This document shows, one piece after another, positions 8,691-16,907 of a stretch of 18,584 nucleotides of DNA (within the stretch, counting starts at the first letter, position 1; each line of letters begins with the position of its first letter). The stretch spans positions 1-18,584 of the forward strand of contig JALLPB010000796.1 in assembly GCA_036939975.1 (NCBI GenBank), read 5' to 3'. A model generated the notes under the pieces. The model did no database searches, was not told the DNA's origin, and saw only the letters and a program-made list of their open reading frames with translations. The position numbers and the translations under genes are program-made. The stretch comes from Cyclostephanos tholiformis. Its lineage: Eukaryota > Bacillariophyta > Thalassiosirophyceae > Thalassiosirales > Thalassiosiraceae.

Positions 8691-9095
8691 TGCCCCGGTG
8701 GTGCTTATGCCCCAGCGAAAACGGTAGATGGGTAGATTCAATTTTACCTAGATTCGATGTTACATGGCAGCTAATTCCGGGTTGCCATCTAGGTAGATTC
8801 AATATTAGCTGCGCCAGTTCTCCAGTCAGTGGGGTTATGAGCTTACTACCAACGAAACGATTGGGCGGTGTCTGTGACGATGTTGTGTGGTTTGTTTAAA
8901 TAATTTTAGATGACAAATAAAAACTAATTCCGATGTGATGTCTTCGCAGCTTTTGATTGTGAAGCGATGGGCGGAGCAGAGCCACAAAGCCTTCACCAAC
9001 AACATGTTTCATTTTATCAGGCCCTCGATTCGATGCGAATCTCATTCATAATACGAGGTTACATCGTCTAAGAAATCCAACAACAGGATATCAAA
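8691..9095. promoter_or_regulatory. Upstream region of the transketolase gene
   Basis: No gene is seen here. The region holds two 12-bp copies of GGTAGATTCAAT (8731-8742 and 8792-8803), an inverted pair GCAGCTAAT/ATTAGCTGC (8767-8775 and 8804-8812) and a nearby ACCTAGA/TCTAGGT pair (8746-8752 and 8788-8794). An in-frame TAA at 9069-9071 closes the transketolase frame upstream of its ATG. The transketolase promoter and 5' untranslated region must lie here, but no specific element is recognisable. Confidence 0.4.
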
Positions 9096-11369
9096 ATGGA
9101 GAAAAAGAGGAGTGAAACCGATATGGAGCCTCCCGCTAAACGCTTTCACACCGACCACCAGGCGGCCCAACTAGCATCGTACAAGGGAACCCCCCTCGAA
9201 CTCAAATGCATCAACACCATCCGCGCCCTCGCCGCAGACATGGTCCAAAAGGCCAACTCCGGACATCCCGGCGCTCCGATGGGATGCGCTCCCATGGCCC
9301 ATCTTCTTTGGTCGGCTGCCTCCGCTGGCGGTGCGGGTCGGAATCACAGTGCCGCGTGCCCCCACTGGTGGAATAGGGATCGCTTCGTTTTGAGTAATGG
9401 TCATGCCTGCGCATTGCAATACATCATGTTGCATTTGAGTGAGTACGAGGATTGCAGTATGGATCAATTGAAAGCGTTCAGGCAGGTGGGAAGTAAAACT
9501 CCGGGCCACCCCGAGAACTTTTTGACCAAGGGTGAGTTGGTGTGCTCACGTTCCGGTGCAGAAATGATTGCGTGGCTTTATTGACATGAGACCTCGACAC
9601 ATATTACTGTTCCCTTCACAGGAGTGGAGGTTTGTACAGGTCCTCTTGGACAAGGAATCTCCAACGCCGTCGGCATGGCCATCGCCGCGAAGCACCTTGG
9701 CGCTAACTACAACACGCCTGACTTCCCCGACATCATCTCCAGTAAAACCTATGTGATTTGCGGCGATGGTTGCCTCCAAGAGGGAATATCGGGAGAGGCA
9801 TGCAGTCTGGCTGGTCACTTGGGTCTTGGCAACTTGATTGTTCTGTACGACGATAATCAAATCACCATCGATGGAAGTACTGAAATCTCCTTTACGGAAG
9901 ATGTCAACAAGCGCTACGAGGCATACGGATGGCAGGTCATCACTGTCGATGATGTTGCGAATGGTCTTGATGATCTCCGTGCCGCCATCGAGGAAGGAAA
10001 GAAAACAACGGACAAACCTACACTTATCAAAGTCAGGACGATAATTGGTTATGGCTCTCCTAACAAGCAAGGCAAAGCCTCCGCTCACGGTGCTCCCCTT
10101 GGCGCTAGCGAGGTTGAGATGGTTAAGTCTCGTCTGTACGGAATGGATCCCATGAAATCATTCTTCATTGATGAGGATGTTGCTGAATATTACAAGCAGC
10201 AGATGGCGGAGGGCGAAATTGCTCGTGCTGCATGGGAGGAAAACTTTGCCAAGTATAAGAAGGCTAATCCCGAGAAAGCCGCCGAGCTTCAACGCCGTTT
10301 CAACCTTGAGCTGGCTGACGGTGTATTTGATACTCTGCCCACGTTTGTTTATGGAAAGGATAAAGCTGATTCGACACGCAAATTCTCGGAAATGTGCCTT
10401 AATGCTGTTGCTCCAAAAATGCCAGAATTGATGGGAGGCAGTGCCGATTTGACTGATAGCAACTACACTGCCATCAAGGGAGCAGGTAGCTTCCAGAAGG
10501 GTACTCCTGAAGGAACCCTCATTTCCTTTGGAGTCAGAGAACATGCCATGTCTGCTATCTGCAATGGCATGTTCTCATACGGGGGCATGCGTCCTTTCTG
10601 TGCCACCTTCTTGCAGTTTGCTGGTTATGCCATGGGCGCTATCAGATTATCAGCCCTTGCCAAATATGGGGTTATTTACATCATGACTCATGATTCGATC
10701 GGCCTTGGCGAGGATGGACCAACTCATCAGCCTGTGGAGATGCTTGAGAGTCTACGCGCCATGCCCAACATTAATGTTGTCCGTCCTGCGGATTTGAATG
10801 AAATGGCGGCGGCCTATCAGATCGCACTCACTTGTGTCAACACTCCCACCGTCATTTGCTGTTCACGTGCGGGCGTTTCCGCTCTCGAGCATTCATCAAG
10901 GGAAATGGCCATGAAGGGTGGATACACTATCCTCCCAGAAGTGGGAGAGGGCGCTCCCGATCTTATTTTGTTATCAACAGGGTCGGAGGTCGGCCGCTGT
11001 GTCGATGCCGCTAAGGCACTTTCGGAGCATTCTATTCGCACGAGGGTAGTGTCCATGCCGTGCCAAGAAATCTTCCTCGAACAGAGTGAAGCTTACCGTC
11101 GAAGCATCCTGCCAGGAAATGTTCCGACTCTTTCTGTCGAAGCGGGCGCCGAGCATGGATGGTATCGTTGGTCCCATGCACAAATTGGCATGACCAGATT
11201 TGGTATGTCGGGACCGCTAGAACAATTATTTGTCAAGTTTGGCTTTGATGCCGAAAATGTTGCCAGCAAGGGAAAGGAGCTCGTGGAGTTTTACAAAAAT
11301 TTGGGTGGTAACGTGCCTGACTTGAACGCTAGGCCATCATTTGACAGCTTCAAAGGTCCAGCTCATTGA
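9096..11369 (+). CDS. TKT: Transketolase (EC 2.2.1.1), two exons, probably cytosolic
   Basis: Exons are 9096-9531 and 9622-11369, giving 727 aa, slightly longer than the usual 660-690. Transketolase moves two-carbon units between sugar phosphates with thiamine diphosphate, in the pentose phosphate pathway and Calvin cycle. Hallmarks are [12 protein letters not shown] with H57, FVLSNGHA (98-104), KTPGHPE (134-140), the cofactor motif GDGCLQEG (193-200) ending at DDN (222-224), GVREHAMSA with the catalytic Glu near 452, and [13 protein letters not shown] with His near 514. The C-terminal domain ([16 protein letters not shown]) is complete. The start is fixed by an in-frame stop at 9069-9071. 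The N-terminus ([17 protein letters not shown]) is charged and shows no signal or plastid peptide, which argues for a cytosolic enzyme, although an unseen upstream exon could change that. The gene converges with the hydroxylase gene downstream. Confidence 0.97.
9532..9621 (+). other. 90-bp spliceosomal intron in transketolase
   Basis: It starts GTGAGT and ends TTCACAG, phase 1. Splicing gives [18 protein letters not shown], matching the family. Although 90 is divisible by three, read-through meets a TGA at 9582-9584. Confidence 0.95.
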
Positions 11370-11692
11370 TTGGTACAATAAGTAACACACTCATCACATG
11401 TGCCGAATACATGAGGAGAAAGAGCATGGGAATCACTCCATCTTGATCTAGTTGGCATACAAACTTTAACTTAGGAATTTCTGCCTGTTTAGCGATTCCG
11501 CATATCCAAAGGATGCATGAGTAGTTAATGGACACATGATATCTCATCCAGGGTTACTTTTTAACCAGCAAGACGCAAAAAATGCACTCCAGACTCTTTA
11601 GATTGTAGTTACTCTTCTAACAAACAAATAATCTTGAACTATACATTCCTAATATTCAACACAAATTATATGACTTCTCTCCATACACTCAT
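11370..11692. other. Intergenic region between two convergent genes
   Basis: This AT-rich stretch lies between the transketolase and hydroxylase stop codons and should contain both 3' untranslated regions. An AATAAG just after the transketolase stop is a possible polyadenylation signal. No other gene or repeat was seen. Confidence 0.5.
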
Positions 11693-12973
11693 TCACTCGC
11701 CCTTGAGACTATTCCTCTTCTTCGCGTCTATCTCAGCTGCACTCAGCGGCCCCTCGTACTCTATGAACGTTCCCATCCACATATCGTAGAACATACAGTA
11801 CTGTCCAAAGTTGCAATTGAATTTACGGTGATGCATCTCATGATGACCGACGGAATATTGGAACCACTGCCCGGTGATTACATTTCTCAACCATTTCCCG
11901 GTGGAATTGGTACCATTCATCCAATTCAAGAATTTGTTCCCCCGATCGAACATGCCGGCGGATCCGATGAATGGCAGCGAAAATCGAACGTCGTATGGGC
12001 TGTGATTCATGCACGCCAACGCCGCGTGTAATTGGAAGAATGCCACGACCGTCAGGGCGTGCACTCCCCCCCCCGCGATTATCGTATCGGCCCTATTGTC
12101 GAACCCACCCTCCCACGGTGGTCCGCCGAATATTCCCCCCACCTCCTTGATCCTATGTAGCCACATGCCTAACGTCGGGAGGAATGCCTCCGAAACGCAA
12201 ACGGCGAACCACGTGCATACGACGCCGATCATGTGCTCGATCGGGTGCTCGTTACCGGCATCGAGATATCCTCTAGTAGGATAGTGCTGTCTGTGATGAT
12301 GCTTATGAATAAGGGGGTACAGCGTCGGGAGGTGCATGATGTGATGCAGGGGCGCGTACAGAGCGTCCATGGAAACGAACATGATCCCCAATGCGACGAT
12401 CGTATTCCACGGCATCAATTCCGATAGCTTCCACGGCATACACCCTGCACGTCCACCGAGCCAGAGGTATCGCGTGAGCCTCATAACGAAGGCATACTCG
12501 TTGATAGAATTCAGTCCGAGGTAGACCAATGATCGGTAATCCAATTTGACGAATCGCACGGGCGGCGCGCCCGGCATGCGCGTGGGTAACAATTTGCCGC
12601 CGGCGAAATTCTCGATTATGTATACCACGAGATGGTCGTAGAAGAGCACGCCGAGTCGTATGCAGACATATCCCAATGCCCAGGGCGTCGGGCTGCGTAA
12701 TCCCCATGGGTCGAGATATGACGGATTTACTAGCAGGAGGTAAGCTAGAACGGAAAATGCGGTTGCAGCGTCGAGACTGATGGAGGAGAGACGCTGTCGT
12801 CGTAGGCGTCGCGATGGCATCGGCGGCGGCGGGGTCTTACTACTTTGCGTCGTCGGGGGAGGACGCGTTCCCGCGGGGGTCGTCGATGTGGCGCACATGC
12901 TCGGCAACGGCGAAGTGAGTGTTTTGTTTATTAGGTAAGGTCGCCGCGCCGGTCTATCATTTTTTGTTGCCAT
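11693..12973 (-). CDS. Fatty acid hydroxylase / sterol desaturase superfamily membrane protein
   Basis: This single-exon 426-aa protein belongs to the di-iron FA_hydroxylase superfamily. Members hydroxylate or desaturate sterols, sphingolipid or fatty acyl chains in the ER membrane using oxygen and an electron donor. Histidine clusters sit where expected: H210-H211-x-x-H214, H223-K-H225-H226-H227 with H230, NEHPIEH (H243, H247), and H377-H378-E-M-H381-H382. Hydrophobic segments lie near residues 70-85, 98-120, 190-208, 247-266 and 303-320. The first 60 residues are Pro/Ser/Arg-rich with no clear targeting peptide. The substrate cannot be told from sequence: C-4 sterol methyl oxidase, C-5 desaturase and other family branches share these motifs. 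The ATG at 12973 (MATKND) is the first in a long open frame. The gene is divergent from the methyltransferase gene, 228 bp apart. Confidence 0.9.
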   Translation of the reverse strand: MATKNDRPARRPYLINKTLTSPLPSMCATSTTPAGTRPPPTTQSSKTPPPPMPSRRLRRQRLSSISLDAATAFSVLAYLLLVNPSYLDPWGLRSPTPWALGYVCIRLGVLFYDHLVVYIIENFAGGKLLPTRMPGAPPVRFVKLDYRSLVYLGLNSINEYAFVMRLTRYLWLGGRAGCMPWKLSELMPWNTIVALGIMFVSMDALYAPLHHIMHLPTLYPLIHKHHHRQHYPTRGYLDAGNEHPIEHMIGVVCTWFAVCVSEAFLPTLGMWLHRIKEVGGIFGGPPWEGGFDNRADTIIAGGGVHALTVVAFFQLHAALACMNHSPYDVRFSLPFIGSAGMFDRGNKFLNWMNGTNSTGKWLRNVITGQWFQYSVGHHEMHHRKFNCNFGQYCMFYDMWMGTFIEYEGPLSAAEIDAKKRNSLKGE

Positions 12974-13201
12974 TTTTCAAATTTGCCTTCAAGAATTTCA
13001 AAATGTTACATAGTATTTGTATATAATGGTCCATAAAACTGCCGCAAAAGCCCACCAAGAGGTGAAAAAAAGTAGTAAAAAATTGTGTTCCGCGACGATT
13101 TTCTGAGTCACACACGCCGAGAGCACGATGACGAGCGACGCAACGCAGAATATTATGGTAGTCCAACCGCGAATTCGACGACAACAAACTACTTCCCCAA
13201 A
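12974..13201. promoter_or_regulatory. Short divergent promoter region (hydroxylase / methyltransferase)
   Basis: Only 228 bp separate the two divergent ATGs, so both promoters and 5' untranslated regions must share this space. A TGTATATAAT stretch at about 13018-13027 is TATA-like. An ATG at 13128 is out of frame with the methyltransferase and could be a short upstream frame. Coordinated expression is inference. Confidence 0.45.
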
Positions 13202-14776
13202 ATGAAAAGCTCCTTCGCCGCGGCAGTGGGGCTCCTACATGCTTGCCATTATCCGGTCGCGTCGTTCGTCGCGCCACGGTCCACGGCATCGTTAACGCCT
13301 CCTCCATCGACGGCGTGCCTCGCCGCCCCCTCCTCCTCCACCACCCCCGACGAGGATGCCACGGCGACGACGACGAAAGCTGGGACGACGAAAGACGACG
13401 CGGACGACATCGAACGTCGACGATTGAAGACGGCGTTACTCGGCCGTCTGCGCGTTAGCCGTCCGTCGTCGTCCTCGTCGTCGTCGTTTTCATCCTCGGA
13501 CGTGGACCACGATGAGAACTCCCCGTCGTCCTCCCCCCTCATCCTCGATCCGATATTTGTCGATCCGATCACGAAGGATCCGCTTCGCGCCATGTCCTTC
13601 ATAGGTCCCATCCTCGGGGGTGGAGCGTCGATGTCCGGCATCGGATTGTCGTTCATCTCCTCGACGGATCCGGAACGCGTCTACGGCGGACGTACGGATA
13701 CCTACATCGACCTCCTGGAGCCCGCGACGTCATCATCCCCGGCATCGATCGACGACGACGACGATGACGCCGTCTTATCGTCGAAATCATCGCCCATCCT
13801 ATCCACCCTCCTTGCCTTCGTCCCCCCCCCCCTACGAACCCTCGTCGCTAATGCCACCAACTCCGGCGATTACATACCGATGAGGGACCTATTCACCTCT
13901 CCGTCCGTGTCGTTCGCGTACGAGAGGGGATGGAGGCAGGGATTCGCCGCGGCGGGATTCCCGGGCGCGGACGTCGAGTTCGATATGGCGAACGAGCACT
14001 TCGCGCCCGTCGTATGTGGGAAGGGGGGGAGCGTGCTCGTGGACATGAGTTGCGCCACCGGTGAGAGATCCTTCGTTCATACTCTCGGGAGGGCCGAGAG
14101 CTTTTGCCGCCCGTGCCAACCCGCGCCCTCCTCCCGAATCATTCGGCTTAAACTTCGCGAGATTGGTAGTACCCTCGCGTATCCGACCACCCATTCGGTC
14201 CTTTTCGTCACTCAATCACTCACGCACCCTTCCACTTTTTTTTGTTCTTCGACTTCCACCAACAACGACGCAGGTCTCTTCACGCGTCGATTCGCCAAGA
14301 GCGAGAAATACTCAAGGGTGATAGCGTGCGACTATTCCGATTCCATGCTCGTCGAGGCAAGACGGAGGATACTCGCCGATTCCGAAATATTGTCGTCATC
14401 GACGAAACTCGATCTCGTGAGATGCGACGTCGCCAAGATCCCCCTGAGGTCGGATTCCGTCGACGCATTCCACGCCGGCGCGGCGATGCACTGCTGGCCG
14501 GAGATCGAATCGTCGCTGAAGGAGATACATCGCGTCCTCGTGCCGGGTGGGAGGTACTTCGCGACGACGTTCCTATCGAATTACTTCGCCGGGGTGGCGG
14601 GTGTCGAGAGGGGGGTTAACGGCGGATCGGACCTCCCGAGGAACGTACAGGCCTTTCAGTATTTCCCGAGCGTGGAATACCTTAGGGATTTGCTCACGGA
14701 TGCCGGGTTCGAGGAATCTAAGGTCAGCGTGGAGTTGCTCGGGCGGGCCTGCGTCGTAATGCGGTGTGAGAAATAA
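13202..14776 (+). CDS. Plastid-targeted SAM-dependent methyltransferase (plant plastoglobule methyltransferase-like), two exons
   Basis: Exons are 13202-14060 and 14274-14776, giving 453 aa. The N-terminus is a diatom bipartite plastid signal: a hydrophobic signal peptide (MKSSFAAAVGLLHA) followed by ASFVAP at residues 20-25, close to the ASAFAP motif with Phe after the cleavage point. A Ser/Asp/Thr-rich spacer follows. The catalytic region has SFAYERGWRQGF, then the SAM-binding motif VLVDMSCATG-LFTRRFA, the acidic CDYSDSM after the next strand, DVAKIPLRSDSVDAFH, AGAAMHCWPE and VLVPGGRYFATTF. This order and wording match my memory of the Arabidopsis plastid proteins At1g78140 and At2g41040, whose substrates I do not know. 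ATG 13202 is the first Met of the frame and the one that exposes the targeting signal. The gene converges with the aminotransferase gene, 110 bp away. Confidence 0.9.
   Translation: MKSSFAAAVGLLHACHYPVASFVAPRSTASLTPPPSTACLAAPSSSTTPDEDATATTTKAGTTKDDADDIERRRLKTALLGRLRVSRPSSSSSSSFSSSDVDHDENSPSSSPLILDPIFVDPITKDPLRAMSFIGPILGGGASMSGIGLSFISSTDPERVYGGRTDTYIDLLEPATSSSPASIDDDDDDAVLSSKSSPILSTLLAFVPPPLRTLVANATNSGDYIPMRDLFTSPSVSFAYERGWRQGFAAAGFPGADVEFDMANEHFAPVVCGKGGSVLVDMSCATGERSFVHTLGRAESFCRPCQPAPSSRIIRLKLREIGSTLAYPTTHSVLFVTQSLTHPSTFFCSSTSTNNDAGLFTRRFAKSEKYSRVIACDYSDSMLVEARRRILADSEILSSSTKLDLVRCDVAKIPLRSDSVDAFHAGAAMHCWPEIESSLKEIHRVLVPGGRYFATTFLSNYFAGVAGVERGVNGGSDLPRNVQAFQYFPSVEYLRDLLTDAGFEESKVSVELLGRACVVMRCEK
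14061..14273 (+). other. 213-bp intron inside the methyltransferase, in frame and stop-free
   Basis: It starts GTGAGA at 14061 and ends GACGCAG at 14273, phase 1. It interrupts the glycine-rich SAM-binding motif between SCATG and LFTRRF. Its length is 71 codons without a stop, so unspliced mRNA would still be translated, with an insertion in the cofactor site. Confidence 0.88.
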
Positions 14777-14886
14777 TAGCACATTCTTACGTGCGAAGGG
14801 AAGCGAATTTGTCGTGGCAATCATTTATGAAACTGAAATACCAAATTTATTCTCTTGTAGTAATTCTTTCACTATCTACCTCCTAA

Positions 14887-16728
14887 TTAACGAAGCCCAC
14901 CCCTCCTGAAATCCTCCGGAGACGAATAAACATCGTGGAGCCAATTCTTGGTCGCATTGCATTTCCTCTGCTCCGCCAGGACCTCCCTCAGCATATGCAA
15001 GAGCTTCGTCGTCACCGGACCTGCGGAAGTTTCGCCGTGCGGAAATTTCACGTACAGAGATTCCTCCTCGTCGTCGTCATCGTCCAACTCCCCTCGGGGG
15101 GTTGGACTCGTGCCCACGCTCTGGACCGGCACCACCTCCGCGGCGGTACCCGTGATGAATACTTCCACGGCATCCAACAGGTCCGATACGCGTACGTCCC
15201 TCTCCGATATGGTCAATTTTACATCGTCGACGTCCACCTTTCCCATTCCGGATAGCCGTATACTATCGACGACTATCGGTGTCAATTCGTCCGCGAATTC
15301 CTTCGCCAGCGTCAGGACGGAGTCGCGCGTAACCCCTGTGATAGGAAAGGAGGCAGCCGCAGTTGCAATTGGGGGGGATGACGAATGACCGAAATCACGT
15401 ATTGCGCGATCAGTTTAAATAATTTTATATGTATGCATAAAAGCCGAAAGAACCCATGTTTCGAAAACTCACCCGGCAAGATCGTACCGCGCTTGAGACT
15501 GGGGGTAACGATCTCCCCCGTCCTAAGCACGAGGAAGACGTTCGCGGCGCTAAGCTCCTGGAGGATGGCACCCAACAGTCTCGACGAGGGGGGTGAGCCG
15601 TCCCTTCTTGGCGGATTGTGATACGTATCGAGCTCTAGGTATAAATTGTCGTCGAATCCCTTTTCCTTCGCATCCCTATGATGCGCAGAGAAGAGGGGGG
15701 GGGGGGGGGGGGGGTCCTTTCCTCGTCAGCTACGGGGTGCGATGTATGGTACTACATATATCATGACATCCATCGAGCAAACGTGAAACAAGAAAAAGAA
15801 AAATGTAAACTCACAACAGCGGACGCATCGTAACCGCGTAATTCCCAGAGCACTTCACGTTACCCATCCCGCCCCGCGATGCGCGACTCCTCCTCCTCTC
15901 GAGGTGCAATTTCAATTCGCCGCATACCCTACCCTTGAAGTAACTCCCTGTCGGACTCACGTAATACAGTAGGCATACCTCCGGACTGGGATGCAATCCC
16001 AATTGCTGTCCGGAACCGAAGAGCATCGGTCGGACGTATAATTTGGCACCTCCCCCCTCCCCCCCGGCATTCCCGTATACTCGCATCGATTTCGGGCGGC
16101 GGCGGTATGAGACGTCCGTTCGCTTGCAATACTACCTGCAATCCTCGCATGAACAGCTCGTACGACGGTACCGGCAGGCACATGGCACTCGCGCCGTTCG
16201 CTAGGCGCGTGTAATTCATATACGGACGAAAGACCACGGCCCTTCCCGATTCGGGCGATCTACGACATGCCAATCCCTCCCATATCGTGGTGCCCGTAAT
16301 TCAACGACGTGTTCGACGGATATAGCGACGGTAGTGGCGTGGTGGAATAAATGTACCGTCGTCGTCGGATCGTCCGTGGATGATAATAGGATGCCGGTAT
16401 CGTTCGATGGATCGTAATGATCGAGCGTCCATCCCCTTTGAGGAGACGTGAAAAGGCGGACGTAATAATGCTCGTTTGGCAAATTGAGATTCCACGGCAG
16501 ATCGTCGAAGGGTATGCCGGGGGCGGGGTCCGGTGGCGGTATTGGTCCCGAATGCGACGACGACAACGACGACAACGACGAATAAAACGAAAACGAAAAC
16601 ATAAACGACGATTTCAGGCGAGGGACGACGCCGCGCGATGGTGGTAGATTGGAGATCTTCTCGCTGATGCGAAATAATAATGATGACGCTACCATCATAT
16701 ATTTCGGGGTCACAGGGGGTTGGTTCAT
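14887..16728 (-). CDS. BCAT: Branched-chain amino acid aminotransferase (class IV PLP), three exons, three apparent frameshifts in exon 1
   Basis: Exons are 16728-15815, 15675-15473 and 15335-14887, giving about 520 aa if exon 1 is read with three corrections. The enzyme interconverts Leu, Ile and Val with their keto acids. Motifs in order are SLNYG-TTIWEGL, AVVFRPYMNYTRLANGA, LYVRPMLFGSG, LLYYVSPTGSYF, GMGNVKCSGNYA (PLP lysine codon at 15853-15855), DAKEKGFDDNLYLEL, LSAANVFLVL, GTILPG-VTRDSV and VFITGTAAEVVPV. Both introns fit in phase. Exon 1 shifts frame near 16330-16400, at 16292 (LNYG and TTIWEGL are adjacent but one base out) and in the G-runs near 16050-16075. Each shift equals one extra base, so they cancel in total. 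The N-terminus (MNQPPVTPKYMMVASSLLFR, Ser/Arg-rich) could be a mitochondrial presequence. The segment LDTYHNPPRRDGSPPSSRLL is longer than in plant relatives. Confidence 0.9.
15336..15472 (-). other. 137-bp intron 2 of the aminotransferase
   Basis: On the minus strand it runs from GTGAGT at 15472 to CACAG at 15336, phase 1. Splicing gives GTILPG-VTRDSVL. Confidence 0.92.
15676..15814 (-). other. 139-bp intron 1 of the aminotransferase
   Basis: On the minus strand it runs from GTGAGT at 15814 to CATAG at 15676, phase 2. Splicing gives MRPLL-DAKEKGF, as the family expects. It contains the C20 tract on the coding strand. Confidence 0.92.
15695..15714 (+). repeat. G20 homopolymer (C20 on the transcribed gene's strand)
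   Basis: Twenty G in a row on the plus strand. On the gene's strand it is C20 followed by TCTTCTCT, ending about 10 nt before the intron acceptor, so it forms an unusually long polypyrimidine tract. The exact length is unreliable in any sequencing technology. Confidence 0.85.
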
Positions 16729-16907
16729 TGATTGTTTGGTTGTAAGAGCTAATCACTCAACTCCAATATATATTTTGAGTAATGATTTCTTAGTAATGTT
16801 ATGATTATGCAATGTCTATGATGTCTTATTCAATAATATCCAATATTTTGAAATGAAGTGACGTGGCAATAGTAATGAAATATGCTTTTTTGCAAATGAA
16901 AAAATCA
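16729..16907. promoter_or_regulatory. AT-rich gap upstream of the aminotransferase
   Basis: This 179-bp gap between two minus-strand genes should hold the aminotransferase promoter and the 3' untranslated region of the neighbour. No specific element was recognised. Confidence 0.35.

Noticed and set aside
9532..9584. Coding continuation of transketolase exon 1 ([10 protein letters not shown])
   Set aside because: It is the intron read through: a GTGAGT donor precedes it, a stop follows, and the family sequence resumes after the CACAG acceptor.
11350..11547. 65-codon minus-strand open frame overlapping the transketolase end
   Set aside because: It overlaps the 3' end of a certain gene, has no motif and reflects AT-rich 3' sequence.
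16301..16756. Separate minus-strand frame with poly-Val stretch
   Set aside because: It shadows the aminotransferase N-terminus in another frame, starts with GTG and has low-complexity content; only the part of this frame downstream of 16292 is coding.
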